A stretch of DNA of 64,000 nt from NCBI RefSeq assembly GCF_020524905.1, contig NZ_JAIVKI010000012.1, forward strand, positions 89,538 to 153,537. Direction: 5' to 3'. Each line of letters starts with the position of its first letter. Positions within the stretch are counted from its first letter, which is position 1. Below the pieces are notes generated by a model. The model saw nothing but the letters and a program-made list of their open reading frames with translations. It was not told the origin of the DNA and did not search any database. The position numbers and the translations under genes were made by a program. This document shows, piece after piece, positions 56,236 to 64,000 of this stretch. This DNA comes from Microbulbifer variabilis. Its GTDB lineage: Bacteria; Pseudomonadota; Gammaproteobacteria; Pseudomonadales; Cellvibrionaceae.

Positions 56236-56973
56236 ATGAAGAAATCTGCTATTGCCCTGTGCGCCCTTCTCAGCAGCGGTGCCGCCAGCGCTGATACGAT
56301 TCTCGGCTTCGATGCCACCCTCGGTGCCTGGCTGCCAAATTACGACGGTAATATTGGTAAGGACGATTACAACCTGGACAAACTCTCCCTCAGCGAAGAC
56401 CACATCACCTTTATTCAGGTCGCACTGGAACACCCAATTCCGCTGGTACCCAATATCATGCTGGCACACAGCAACATTGGTACCGATGGCAGCGCCGAAC
56501 TGCAAAGCACCGTGACTTTCGACGATGTAACTTTCCAAAGTGGCACAACCATCAACACGGACCTCGACCTCACCCACACCGACGCCACTTTCTATTACGA
56601 AATTTTGGACAACTGGGTAAACCTGGATCTGGGCCTTACCGCGCGTAGATACGACGGTGAATTTACCGCCATTAGTGAAGATCGCACAGAGACCATCCAG
56701 CTAACAGGCTACCTACCAATGGCCTATGGAATGGCGCGTTTTGACCTGCCGTTTAGCGGCTGGTCTGTTATTGCACAGGGCAATGGCACCGCTTATCGCG
56801 GCGATACCCTCACCGATTTCACCGCAAAAGTGCGCTGGGATTTCGTACCTGCCGTGGACTTGGCGATTGAGGCTGGCTATCGTGTGATGAACCTGGACCT
56901 GGATGAACTGGATGACTTGCAGAGTGATGTTGAAATTAAAGGCCCCTATATTGGCCTAAATCTGCACCTCTAA
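56236..56973 (+). CDS. TIGR04219-family outer-membrane beta-barrel protein
   Basis: 245 residues: a signal peptide (ALCALLSSGAASAD), then alternating strands ending in an aromatic/hydrophobic C-terminal strand (GPYIGLNLHL), as in outer-membrane barrels. The N-terminal FDATLGAWLPNYDGNIG is typical of this family. The function is unknown; it may form a small pore or scaffold. Monocistronic. Confidence 0.82.
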   Translation: MKKSAIALCALLSSGAASADTILGFDATLGAWLPNYDGNIGKDDYNLDKLSLSEDHITFIQVALEHPIPLVPNIMLAHSNIGTDGSAELQSTVTFDDVTFQSGTTINTDLDLTHTDATFYYEILDNWVNLDLGLTARRYDGEFTAISEDRTETIQLTGYLPMAYGMARFDLPFSGWSVIAQGNGTAYRGDTLTDFTAKVRWDFVPAVDLAIEAGYRVMNLDLDELDDLQSDVEIKGPYIGLNLHL

Positions 56974-57024
56974 TTATCCATCTAGGCTTCAGGCCTAATT
57001 CATCTCCACCAATTCAAAAATTAC

Positions 57025-57054
57025 TTCCGGCACGCTATAGCTAGCGCGCCGGAA
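57025..57054. terminator. Strong hairpin after the barrel gene
   Basis: TTCCGGC and GCCGGAA (7 bp) enclose an inner CGCT/AGCG stem with one internal mismatch. It lies about 50 nt after the barrel stop. There is no U-run, so termination efficiency is doubtful. Confidence 0.45.
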
Positions 57055-57222
57055 TTCCCCTAAGGTGGGCTCTCAACTTGCCCCTTGAGAAACCACTAGG
57101 TAGCGCGGGAACCTCCCCCAAATGCCACCGGCTAAAATCCCACTGAACATTCTTGAGGGCCGCAGAAACACAATAAACTCTTCAGAGTTTCCTTAGAGCA
57201 AGAACAGCGAGGCGAACGGGCA

Positions 57223-58275
57223 GTGCAATCTATTCTGCAAACACTGGGAATTTCCCACCCCATTTTTCAAGCGCCAATGGCTGGTGTCTCAACTCCAGAA
57301 CTTGCTGCCGCAGTCTCCAATGCCGGCGGACTCGGCGCCATCGGACTCGGCCCCTATTCCCCACAGAAAGTCGCCGAAATAATCCAACAAACCCGCGAAC
57401 TCACCGAGCATCCCTTTAACGTCAATGTCTTCTGCCATCAACCAGCAGTTGCAGATCCCCAGCGTGAAGCCGCCTGGCTCAACCACCTGGCACCTTATTT
57501 CTCGGAACTGGATGCAACACCACCCCAAGCGTTACACGAACCTTACCCGAGTTTCATTGGTAACAACGAGCTGCTGGAAGTGCTCCTGCAAGAAAAGCCC
57601 GCCGTGGTGAGCTTTCATTTTGGGTTGCCCGAGCAAGGCGCCATCAGCGCGCTCAAAGATTCAGGGATAATCCTGATAGCCACCGCCACAACTCCCGAAG
57701 AAGCAAAGCTCGCAGAAGACGCGGGGATGGATGCCTTGATCGCTCAAGGTATAGAGGCGGGCGGTCATAGAGGGGTATTTGATCCAGAAGAAGATCGAGA
57801 AATAGGGACGCTCGCTCTAGTCCGACTGCTTTGCAGCCAAAGCAATCTGCCCATTATTGCCGCCGGGGGCATCATGGATGGAGCCGGTATACACGCAGCT
57901 CTCTCACTCGGCGCCAGCGCTGTGCAGATGGGAACCGCCTTTATTCTTTGTCCAGAATCCGCCGCTGACGATAACTTCCGGGCAGCTCTTAAAAGCGAGC
58001 GAGCCCATCACACCGCAATCACCGCCAATATCTCCGGGCGTCCCGCTCGCGGTATTGCCAATCGTTTTTATCGGGATTTAAACCGCAATGCGCCAGCAAG
58101 GCCTGATTACCCCATTTGCTACAGCGCCGGCAAGGCTCTCGCCAACGCCTCGGCTGCAGCTGGCAGCGATAGTTTTGCGGTGCAATGGGCTGGCCAGGGT
58201 GCCCCCCTATGCAGGGCCCTACCAGCAACAGAATTAATTACCACCTTGGCCGCAGAACTGGAAGCCACACAATAA
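57223..58275 (+). CDS. Nitronate monooxygenase-type flavoprotein
   Basis: A 350-residue FMN TIM barrel of the 2-nitropropane dioxygenase family. Motifs: [20 protein letters not shown] at about 12-31, [11 protein letters not shown] near 180, [13 protein letters not shown] near 208 and [15 protein letters not shown] near 223, which bind FMN phosphate. It oxidises nitronates such as propionate-3-nitronate. The start is GTG. It ends before a hairpin and a convergent decayed VOC gene. Confidence 0.87.
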   Translation: MQSILQTLGISHPIFQAPMAGVSTPELAAAVSNAGGLGAIGLGPYSPQKVAEIIQQTRELTEHPFNVNVFCHQPAVADPQREAAWLNHLAPYFSELDATPPQALHEPYPSFIGNNELLEVLLQEKPAVVSFHFGLPEQGAISALKDSGIILIATATTPEEAKLAEDAGMDALIAQGIEAGGHRGVFDPEEDREIGTLALVRLLCSQSNLPIIAAGGIMDGAGIHAALSLGASAVQMGTAFILCPESAADDNFRAALKSERAHHTAITANISGRPARGIANRFYRDLNRNAPARPDYPICYSAGKALANASAAAGSDSFAVQWAGQGAPLCRALPATELITTLAAELEATQ

Positions 58276-58292
58276 TTATTGTCCAAATATGC

Positions 58293-58324
58293 TTTTCCCC
58301 GAGAATATTGTGACTCGGGGAAAA
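58293..58324. terminator. 11-bp hairpin between convergent genes
   Basis: TTTTCCCCGAG and CTCGGGGAAAA pair over 11 bp with a 10-nt loop, placed exactly between the nitronate monooxygenase and the VOC pseudogene stops. The U-run is on the 5' arm for both directions, so it is not a textbook terminator. Confidence 0.45.
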
Positions 58325-58692
58325 TCACCGAGTAAAAATCGCTATCCTGTTCCCTTCCAGATCACGGAAATAAGCACCAAGGAAAGCTCCAGGATCTCCA
58401 TGGCCTGACTCACCTTCGCTCACAGCACCCAAGTTAAGAACCATAGAAAAAACACGATCAACTTCCTTTTCATTCTCGGCTTTAAGAGCAACCATAGTGC
58501 CATTACCAAAGCTGGCAAACTCATTATTGAACGGCACAGTTAGCGCGAGTTTCTTAGAGGAATTGGGAAATTCCCCAAAGACCACTCTACCAAACGCATA
58601 AATTTCCTTACCCCAAGCAAGCTAATTAACTGGCCATAAAAACTGCGAGCCAGCTCCAGGTTATTCGTACCAAGAGAGATATGTGAAATCAC
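58325..58692 (-). pseudogene. Frameshifted VOC-family (glyoxalase fold) gene
   Basis: Two frames join into one VOC domain. The first, from a GTG at 58692 with AGGAG 8-9 nt upstream, gives ISHISLGTNNLELARSFYG. Near 58610 the frame changes, and the rest (VVFGEFPNSSKK, FGNGTMVALKAENEKEVD, FRDLEGNRIAIFTR) continues to the stop at 58325. The starts of the two frames differ by 107 nt, so they are out of phase. A one-base indel or sequencing error explains it. Confidence 0.7.
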
Positions 58693-58750
58693 TACAATCA
58701 CTCCTGTTTAGGGTAATTGACGTAAGATATTTTTTTAGGAGCAGCGAGTC

Positions 58751-58784
58751 AAAATATAGCCGGGCTATTACCCGGCAATATTTT
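58751..58784. terminator. Probable terminator of the Spo0M-like gene
   Basis: The arms AAAATATAGCCGGG and CCCGGCAATATTTT match at 13 of 14 positions, with a 6-nt loop. On the minus strand the GC stem is followed by TATATTTT, about 55 nt after the spo0M-like stop. Confidence 0.65.
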
Positions 58785-58837
58785 GTTCATGGTTTATCAT
58801 CTGAGGCTATCGCCCTAAAGCTACATAACTATCGAGG

Positions 58838-59581
58838 TCAGCGGGAGAGAATTGCCTCAACCGCAGTTTGAACTTCACTATCATTGGCATCGATAGCGAG
58901 AGAAAAAGACAGATATTCATCGCCCCGACCCCCGAACCTACGGTCAATCTCGGCCAGGCAGTGAATCATTTCTCCATCCAAAATAAATGAAAGTTCGATT
59001 TCCTTAGCTCCCAAAAATCCCCCACCCTTAAATTCAATTTCCTGATAACAGCCAGATTTTGAAGAAAAGGAACCGCCATTCAAATAGCCTTTTTCAACAT
59101 CTGCCTTCACCAGATCAAAACCCTCGTTTTCAATCAGAGTGAAAATTGACTGCACCACCGGCAGGGGCTTAACTTCCAGGTAGTCCCTATCTTTGGGATC
59201 AATGGCGAAATCTATATCGAGTGTAGTTTCCAACCAAACACGACATTCGTTCTTATGGGCCCTAAGTGCAGTAATTGGTGCCTCATCGTTTAACTTGAAC
59301 TCAAAGGGTATTTCTATACTTTCGCCGGCATCAATTGTAAATGGTTCTACAATCTTTATGTCATCTAAAGTGAAATTGATATAGCCGGTACCATTATCAT
59401 TTTCTACTTTTGCCTCAGTACAGAGCTTTAAATTGATTGCATCAACTTCCTGCTCAACATTACCCCCCAGGATGTGGATACTTCCCTTGATTAGCTCCCC
59501 CTGAAATAGGCTAGCGCTCTCTAAAACAGTATCGACCTTAGCCGCACCAATCCCCAAAGAGGCTTTCAACTTCTGCAACAT
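58838..59581 (-). CDS. Spo0M-like (arrestin-fold) protein
   Basis: 247 residues matching the SpoOM family: an N-terminal FKASLGIGAAKVDTVL-type start (here LKASLGIGAAKVDTVLES), the GELIKGSIHILGGNVEQEVD strand region, and the C-terminal ELSFILDGEMIH segment near 205. In Bacillus it affects sporulation and the cytoskeleton; in Gram-negatives the role is unknown. It sits at the border to the cassette-like region and is AT-rich. Confidence 0.8.
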   Translation of the reverse strand: MLQKLKASLGIGAAKVDTVLESASLFQGELIKGSIHILGGNVEQEVDAINLKLCTEAKVENDNGTGYINFTLDDIKIVEPFTIDAGESIEIPFEFKLNDEAPITALRAHKNECRVWLETTLDIDFAIDPKDRDYLEVKPLPVVQSIFTLIENEGFDLVKADVEKGYLNGGSFSSKSGCYQEIEFKGGGFLGAKEIELSFILDGEMIHCLAEIDRRFGGRGDEYLSFSLAIDANDSEVQTAVEAILSR

Positions 59582-59715
59582 AACTTCTAACTACCAACCA
59601 AGAAACTGAATGACCAATACTAAACACAGTGCCGATCAAAAGACAAATCAAGTTCAAAGAAGAAGTAGGACATCCAAATAAAGACCATAGTTACCCGTTA
59701 TCGCGCAACTACTAT

Positions 59716-60066
59716 TTATACGTGTTGGAGTACATTAACAAGCTTTCCAAATGGATCACGGACATAGAACCTGCGAACCCCCCACGGTTCTGATACCGGT
59801 CCGTATTCAATTTGAATGTTTTCAGCCAGTACTTTCTTTAAAACGAAATCAAGATCATCAACCTCAATTGACACATCAGGAACAGCAGTCCCGGAGCCAC
59901 CTTCAGATGCCACACTTAATTGGGTGGTCATTTCTTCGCCTGAGCTATATGTTTTGATCCAGCCGTGGTCCATAACAAGATCAAGGTCAAAGATAGACTC
60001 ATAGAATCTTTTGGCATTATCTGGATTTGCCGCTTCGATATTTAAAACTATTCTCTTTACTTTCAT
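59716..60066 (-). CDS. VOC-family protein (cassette-like)
   Basis: 116 residues, one glyoxalase/bleomycin-resistance fold: VKRIVLNIEAANPDNAKRFY at the N-terminus and a C-terminal GVRRFYVRDPFGKLVNVLQH. Metal-ligand residues are not certain. The ATG at 60066 has GAGG 9 nt upstream; the longer frame to 60120 runs into an attC-like site. The gene lies just downstream of that site in the orientation expected for an integron cassette. Confidence 0.8.
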   Translation of the reverse strand: MKVKRIVLNIEAANPDNAKRFYESIFDLDLVMDHGWIKTYSSGEEMTTQLSVASEGGSGTAVPDVSIEVDDLDFVLKKVLAENIQIEYGPVSEPWGVRRFYVRDPFGKLVNVLQHV

Positions 60067-60092
60067 TAAACGAACCTCAGGGTAAGTCTTGT

Positions 60093-60186
60093 AGTTAACG
60101 CCGCCATAAACGGCTGCCAAAGCAACGCGAAGGCAGTCCGGTGGAGGCCCAAAGGGCCGGAGTAAACTGCTTGCGCTTGTTATACA
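60093..60186 (-). other. attC-like site 1
   Basis: On the minus strand it begins GTATAACAAGCGC (near RYYYAAC) and ends CCGTTTATGGCGGCGTTAAC, with an internal GGCCC/GGGCC hairpin. The end GGCGTT-AACT resembles the recombination core GTTRRRY with one mismatch. The length of about 94 bp suits an attC. It separates the VOC gene at 59716 from the stretch at 60187-60606. Confidence 0.55.
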
Positions 60187-60202
60187 TTTCTGACGATATA
60201 GC

Positions 60203-60415
60203 CTATATCTTGGTATTACACTTTCTAGCCCAAACCTTGAAAATTAACCAAGAGATGGCAATACTTACCAATACCCAAATTGGGCTTGTAGACAAAAAAA
60301 TTGGAACTACAAGGTCATATTCGTATCTATCTGCCCCACTATCCTTCCCTCCAAGAGCAGAATCACAGTTAACCTTCCATCGAGTTAAAGTCGGAAAAAT
60401 TAAAACAAAACTCAA
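60203..60415 (-). CDS. Possible small membrane protein in a cassette-like stretch
   Basis: A 70-residue frame with a C-terminal hydrophobic helix (IWVLVSIAISWLIFKVW), ending just before attC-like site 1. The start would be TTG without a clear ribosome-binding site. Directly upstream, 60418-60603 holds a second short frame (61 residues) in another phase; together they may be the remains of one or two cassette genes. No family is recognised. Confidence 0.3.
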   Translation of the reverse strand: MSFVLIFPTLTRWKVNCDSALGGKDSGADRYEYDLVVPIFLSTSPIWVLVSIAISWLIFKVWARKCNTKI

Positions 60416-60606
60416 TGCTAATAATTAATTTTTCTTTCTCGAATTGCTTTCAATATGAGCGCCTGGTCGCTGCTGGTAAACCAAAGAAAGTAGCCCTTAC
60501 CCCATGTATGAGGAAGCAACTTACCATCATAAATACAATGGTAAAAACAACACTTACTAGAATGAGAAAAGGGCTTAAATATTTGACAAAGGACCATAGT
60601 CACTTG

Positions 60607-61014
60607 TTAGGCATGCGAATGTGAATCATTTGTAGCATGGAAAAGACCCCATCCGTGACCATCTAGATCGACAAAACTGTGTGAATACATGAAACCTAAA
60701 TCTTCGGGTTTATCATATGTTGTGCCGCCTGCCGCAAGCGCTTTGGCAACAAGCCCATCCACCTCCTCTCGACTTCCACAGGCCAATGAGATTAAAACTT
60801 CAACTTCATTTTTTGTGTCACAAATGGTTTTTGGCGTAAAGTTACGAAACAAATCGTGTGTGGACAGCATGACGTAAATATAGTCGCTAATAACAATACA
60901 CCCGCCTGCATCATTCGACATCTGAGAATTTTGCGAGAAACCGAGGGCTTTAAAAAAATCGAGCGACTTGGGTAGATCAGCAACTGGCAAATTAATGTAT
61001 ATTTGCTTACTCAT
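60607..61014 (-). CDS. VOC-family protein (cassette-like)
   Basis: 135 residues with a single glyoxalase-fold domain: YINLPVADLPKSLDFFKALG at the N-terminus, and FVDLDGHGWGLFHA near the end. Similar proteins are annotated as lactoylglutathione-lyase-like. Its TAA stop is embedded in GCCTAAC, a perfect match to the RYYYAAC attC half-site, and its start lies about 35 nt from attC-like site 2. Both features are typical of integron cassettes. Confidence 0.82.
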   Translation of the reverse strand: MSKQIYINLPVADLPKSLDFFKALGFSQNSQMSNDAGGCIVISDYIYVMLSTHDLFRNFTPKTICDTKNEVEVLISLACGSREEVDGLVAKALAAGGTTYDKPEDLGFMYSHSFVDLDGHGWGLFHATNDSHSHA

Positions 61015-61048
61015 ATATTCCTACCTTGTTTTCAGATGATGTTGCGTT

Positions 61049-61146
61049 GCCTAACACTTTGCTAAACGGCAGCCGGAACACAGTGTAGGCTGTCTGGTGC
61101 AGGGCGCAACATATGCGCCCAGAAAGAATTTAAACAACTTATTATC
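61049..61146 (-). other. attC-like site 2
   Basis: On the minus strand it ends in GTTAGGC, a perfect GTTRRRY core, preceded by GCCGTTTAGCAAAGT. The other end has GATAATAAG, a degenerate RYYYAAC, and the interior has a GGGCGCA/TGCGCCC hairpin. About 98 bp. The 61147-61334 stretch beyond it holds only a degenerate short frame with a good ribosome-binding site (GAGGAG), possibly a dead cassette. Confidence 0.55.
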
Positions 61147-61475
61147 ATATACTAAGTTCTCAATTTTAACGCTACTGAGATCAATGTGACAAACATGAAG
61201 ATCAAATATGCGCTAGTCAGGTATGGCTCCGTAGTAAGGGAAGTTCAAAGCACGCTTTAATACAACTATTGAGCCTGATCCAGTAAATGAAACATGATCT
61301 GCTCCTCAATTTTCAAAAGCTACAAATGATAACGAGGCTGTAGAAAAACAGTTTTAGAAAAGCTGTCACTCCTCAGATTCCTCCAATTAAAATTTCGACC
61401 TAAATGTAGCTATATCACCAAATTTCTTTCATTGTATTAAATTTAGGCGTCTTGATGCCCTTAATTTATACTCAA

Positions 61476-62986
61476 TCAGTGGATACTGCCATATCTCATC
61501 AACTTTTCAATGTTAAGTACCAAGCAGAACATCTGCCATTGTCCCTGAACCTTAATTTTTCCTCATAGCGAGAAGCGATTCAATCGCTTGTTGGTACCAA
61601 TGTTCCCAAACATTGGCTCGACAACAGACATTAACATGCTCTTCTTTTAACAAGAGCATGTATTTTCCTGCCGGACAGATGCAGGTTTTCTTTTTCTTGT
61701 TGAATGTAAATTCACTAGCTGGGAAAGCCTGATCAGCATTAGCTCTACCATTTTGATTACGCTTGCCATACTTGGCTTTTTGCTTAGCAAAAGCTTTATC
61801 ACGGGAACGGAATTTATTGTCAGGTATGTAGGCATTAATGCCGTTTTCTCGCAGGTAGCTGTAGTTAGCATCGTTGGAGAATCCAGTATCAGCAGTAATG
61901 ATGACCTGTTTGACCAAGATGTCTTCTTCTATTCCTATATTCTGATAATGGCAACTGATGCCATCGAGAATAGGTTTCAGTGTATGATGTTCCTGCCCCT
62001 CACCAAAGGCCTGTGCTTCAACAACGATCTGATGCTTCCTATCAACTGCGGCAACACCGTTATAGCCTTGGATGGTTCCCTTGCTGGTAGTCATCTTGGC
62101 TGATTCATTGTCCGTAATATTACTTTTTACCTCTTTAGGGTTTTTACCTTGCCCCATCCTGGGGGAGTGATTCTTTAAGAACTGATCAATTTTATCAAAG
62201 TGTTTCTGCAGGGTATCAGCTGCTTTAGCTAACGAGGGTGTAGAAAAACTCAGCCTTCATTTTATATTGTGCTTCTACGTGAAAAATAGCTTACTCATCA
62301 GTGAAAACTAAATCAGAATTCACGTAAAATCACCATTTGTGGTCAACATTTGATCACATCTGAAGAATCATAGGAACACATTAGTTTTTCTACAGCCTGA
62401 ACGCTTGCTTTCGCTCTTTTTCTTTAGGTTCCCTGCCATCAAGCCTCTTGTGCTCTTTGAGGCAATGTTTGATCTTCTTGCGAATTTTTTCCTGCTTCTG
62501 CTCTAGCTCTTTAAAAGTCCTCGAATGTTCTTTACTGGCATTGGATGGCATCTTGCATCCATCTACTGCAAATAGTTCGTTGCCAAGCAGCCCCTGCTGA
62601 TCGCAGACTAGTAACACTTGCTCAAACACCGACTCAATCGCATCAGGATGACTGCTTACGAAACTCGCAATACTAGTAAAATGCGGAACGGTATCGCATG
62701 ACAGTGCTTTGAAGAGAATATTGTTTTCACATTGCCATTGAATTTCACGACTTGAAGTAATGCCTTTTGAGTAAGCAAACAATATGATTTTCAGTAGGAT
62801 AGCCGGATCATAGGCGGTTCGCCCGCTGCTATCATTTTGATATTTTTTATGGAAGACAGAGAGATCGATATGGTCATCAATCAAATGATGAAGTGTAAAC
62901 TCAAAAGTTTCAGGTTGTAGTTGTTCTTCAAAATTGATGACGACCATTGCATCTTGGTTGTAATCGTAATGTTTGAAATTGGGCAT
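61476..62986 (-). pseudogene. IS1182-family transposase, interrupted and deleted
   Basis: The N-terminal half (62986 to 62400) has FEFTLHHLIDDHIDLSVFH, GRTAYDPAILLKIILFAYSK and the catalytic-Asp-type LFAVDGCKMPSNAS. A 165-bp insert then interrupts it after the Ala of ERKQA. Removing the insert and one AACG copy rejoins the frame with LAKAADTLQKHFDKI and MGQGKNPKEVKSN, then VIITADTGFSND. Near 61630 an internal deletion with a frame change follows; the C-terminal VEPMFGNIGTNKRLNRFSL continues in another frame, with a TGA inside. Clearly inactive. Confidence 0.78.
62235..62399. mobile_element. 165-bp non-autonomous element (MITE) with IS1182-type ends
   Basis: The ends TGTAGAAAAACT and AGTTTTTCTACA are inverted repeats identical in core to the host IS ends. 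The element is flanked by AACG at 62231-62234 and 62400-62403. It has no coding capacity and an AT-rich interior. Because excision restores the transposase frame exactly, its borders are well defined. Confidence 0.75.
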
Positions 62987-63057
62987 ATGGATAATCTCGA
63001 CATCAAGACCTCCATTTTAACAAAAAAGCTACCTTTTAAGAGTTTTTCTAAAGCCTG

Positions 63058-63158
63058 AACGCCGCGCTAAGCTGCATGATGAAAGTGGCTGCCTTTTTGC
63101 TGCTTTTTGCAAAAAAGGAAGACAGCTTTAGCACGTCAGATTTGAGCGCCTTGTATGG
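63058..63158 (-). other. attC-like site 3, split by the IS1182-type element
   Basis: On the minus strand the site starts near ATACAAGGCGCTCAAATC and ends AGCTTAGCGCGGCGTT, after which the IS begins. Joined across the IS, the core would read GCGTTATCA. The TTAGCGCGGCGTTA-type end is like Vibrio-style attC sites. The identification is by eye, with a degenerate R'' box. Confidence 0.45.
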
Positions 63159-63377
63159 TTGTTCTTGTCCGATTCTGATGTTGAAAATCCTTTTCGCTAA
63201 CGGGTAAATTGAGACCCACCTTCGGCGGCCACCGAAGGCCTTGTTTGTCACAGTTCGTTGCTGCGCCGGTTCATAAAGACCGATAACAAGTATGAACGTG
63301 ACAGACACTCACTAGGCATAACTCGAATAGTCATGTGGGCCTCGAGCCCGAATAGCAAGGCGGAGATAGCTTATCTT

Positions 63378-63914
63378 ATGGAACCTCAAGAGATCAATGT
63401 CGGTATCGATACCAGCAGTAAACAACTCGATATTTATGTGAGACCTAGTGGCCAGTTTTTTAGTGTTACCAATAACAAAGAAGGTATTAAAGACGCCATT
63501 AAACAACTACAACCGCTTAAACCTCAAAGAGTATTAATCGAGTCCACAGGAAGACTAGAATTAGAATTCGTCTGTGCTGCTCATAAAGCGGGACTGCCGA
63601 TAGTTGTTTGCAATCCTTCGCAAGTAAGAAACTTTGCAAAATCAGCGGGGCGGCTCGCCAAAACAGATAAGCTAGATGCAATTGATATCGCACATTTTGG
63701 TGAAGCAATGAAGCCAAGATTGTCATCAATCAAACCAGAAAAACTCAGAAATATCAGTGATTTGCTGACGGTCAGGAACCAGTGCTTAGAGATGAGTACA
63801 ATGCAAAAGAATCGTCTCAGGAGAATGCCTAAGTCTGTTCACAAGCCCATTCAGGCTATCTTAAAGGCCATCAAGAAAGAGCTAGTGGTCCATGCGGAAA
63901 ATAAGGTTACGTAA
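63378..63914 (+). pseudogene. IS110-family transposase, 3'-truncated
   Basis: 178 residues of the N-terminal DEDD domain: NVGIDTSSKQLDIYV, IESTGRLELEFV and KTDKLDAIDIAHFG, carrying the expected Asp, Glu, Asp and Asp. The C-terminal transposase_20 domain is absent: after IKKEL the frame runs into unrelated sequence and stops, about half the usual 300-350 residues. The start is the ATG before EPQEINVG; the longer frame to 63258 is not supported. Confidence 0.78.
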
Positions 63915-63938
63915 TTTGAGTTCGCGTATACTTGCCCC

Positions 63939-64000
63939 ATGGATACTCCTGACGTTTTCACAATTACCGCTCATGATGCAGCGACCCTGGAAAGCTGGAT
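63939..64000 (+). CDS. Start of an unidentified gene, cut by the window end
   Basis: An ATG at 63939 opens a frame beginning DTPDVFTITAHDAATLESW, which continues out of the window. The location directly after a truncated IS110 gene suggests that another mobile element (possibly an IS66-type transposase) caused the truncation. Too short to classify. Confidence 0.3.
   Translation, partial: MDTPDVFTITAHDAATLESW

Larger units (their letters stand above)
61335..63057 (-). mobile_element. Decayed IS1182-type insertion sequence
   Basis: The element has related ends, AGGCTGTAGAAAAAC on the left and (reversed) AGGCTTTAGAAAAAC on the right, and a 4-bp target duplication AACG at 61331-61334 and 63058-63061. 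It carries one transposase gene, broken in several ways, and a nested 165-bp insert with the same ends. It appears to have inserted at the GCGTT end of an attC-like site. Confidence 0.75.

Noticed and set aside
63048..63308. 86-codon minus-strand frame beside the IS
   Set aside because: It ends in the IS terminal repeat and runs through an attC-like site; the peptide resembles nothing known.

Overview
The window reads as chromosomal DNA of a marine-type gammaproteobacterium close to Microbulbifer/Cellvibrionales. This is inferred from the gene order leuCDB-asd-asd homologue-fimV-truA-trpF-trpB-trpA-accD-folC-SPOR-cvpA-purF-metZ, which matches the Pseudomonas/Cellvibrio layout with trpBA added next to trpF, and from lineage-typical single genes (PA0069-type radical SAM, DUF3301, TIGR04219 barrel, TgpA). 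No rRNA, tRNA or CRISPR array was seen.

Layout. 1-5.8 kb: AT-rich accessory DNA with a metallo-beta-lactamase-fold gene cut by the window edge, a CPA1 antiporter, a LysE exporter, a secreted protein, a decayed NTF2-like gene and a 1-kb stretch without a clear gene. 5.8-16.9 kb: mostly single metabolic genes (epoxide hydrolase, radical SAM, thiopurine methyltransferase, SDR, PAP2 phosphatase plus glycosyltransferase, acyl-CoA dehydrogenase). 16.9-22.3 kb: an envelope-stress-like island on the minus strand, with a PhoQ/PhoP-like pair, a PepSY protein, a glycine-zipper protein, an overlapping four-gene ECF sigma operon ending in a DUF3106 protein, and a secreted 11-residue-repeat protein. 22.4-34.7 kb: cystine-type symporter, TlpA-like lipoprotein overlapping YihY, arsC-wrbA-DUF2069, sppA, then an MFS gene and the moxR-DUF58-tgpA operon. 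34.8-55 kb: a long co-directional biosynthetic block for Met/purine, folate, fatty-acid, Trp, Asp-family and Leu synthesis, ending at a divergent LysR regulator. 55-58.3 kb: an outer-membrane barrel and nitronate monooxygenase.

58.3-64 kb is again AT-rich and mobile. It holds a frameshifted VOC gene, a Spo0M-like gene, VOC genes separated by attC-like sites in one orientation (an integron-cassette-like remnant, no integrase visible), an IS1182-type element interrupted by a small non-autonomous element with the same ends, and a truncated IS110 transposase.

Most unusual observations: (1) a diverged tandem duplication of a hairpin-rich element of about 110 nt between trpF and trpB, in which one stem shows compensatory changes between copies; (2) the nested IS1182/MITE insertion, where removing the insert and one 4-bp target duplication restores the transposase frame, and where both insertion targets contain GCGTTA, resembling the attC core; (3) the sigma/DUF3106/PepSY/PhoPQ envelope island with a hendecad-repeat secreted protein.
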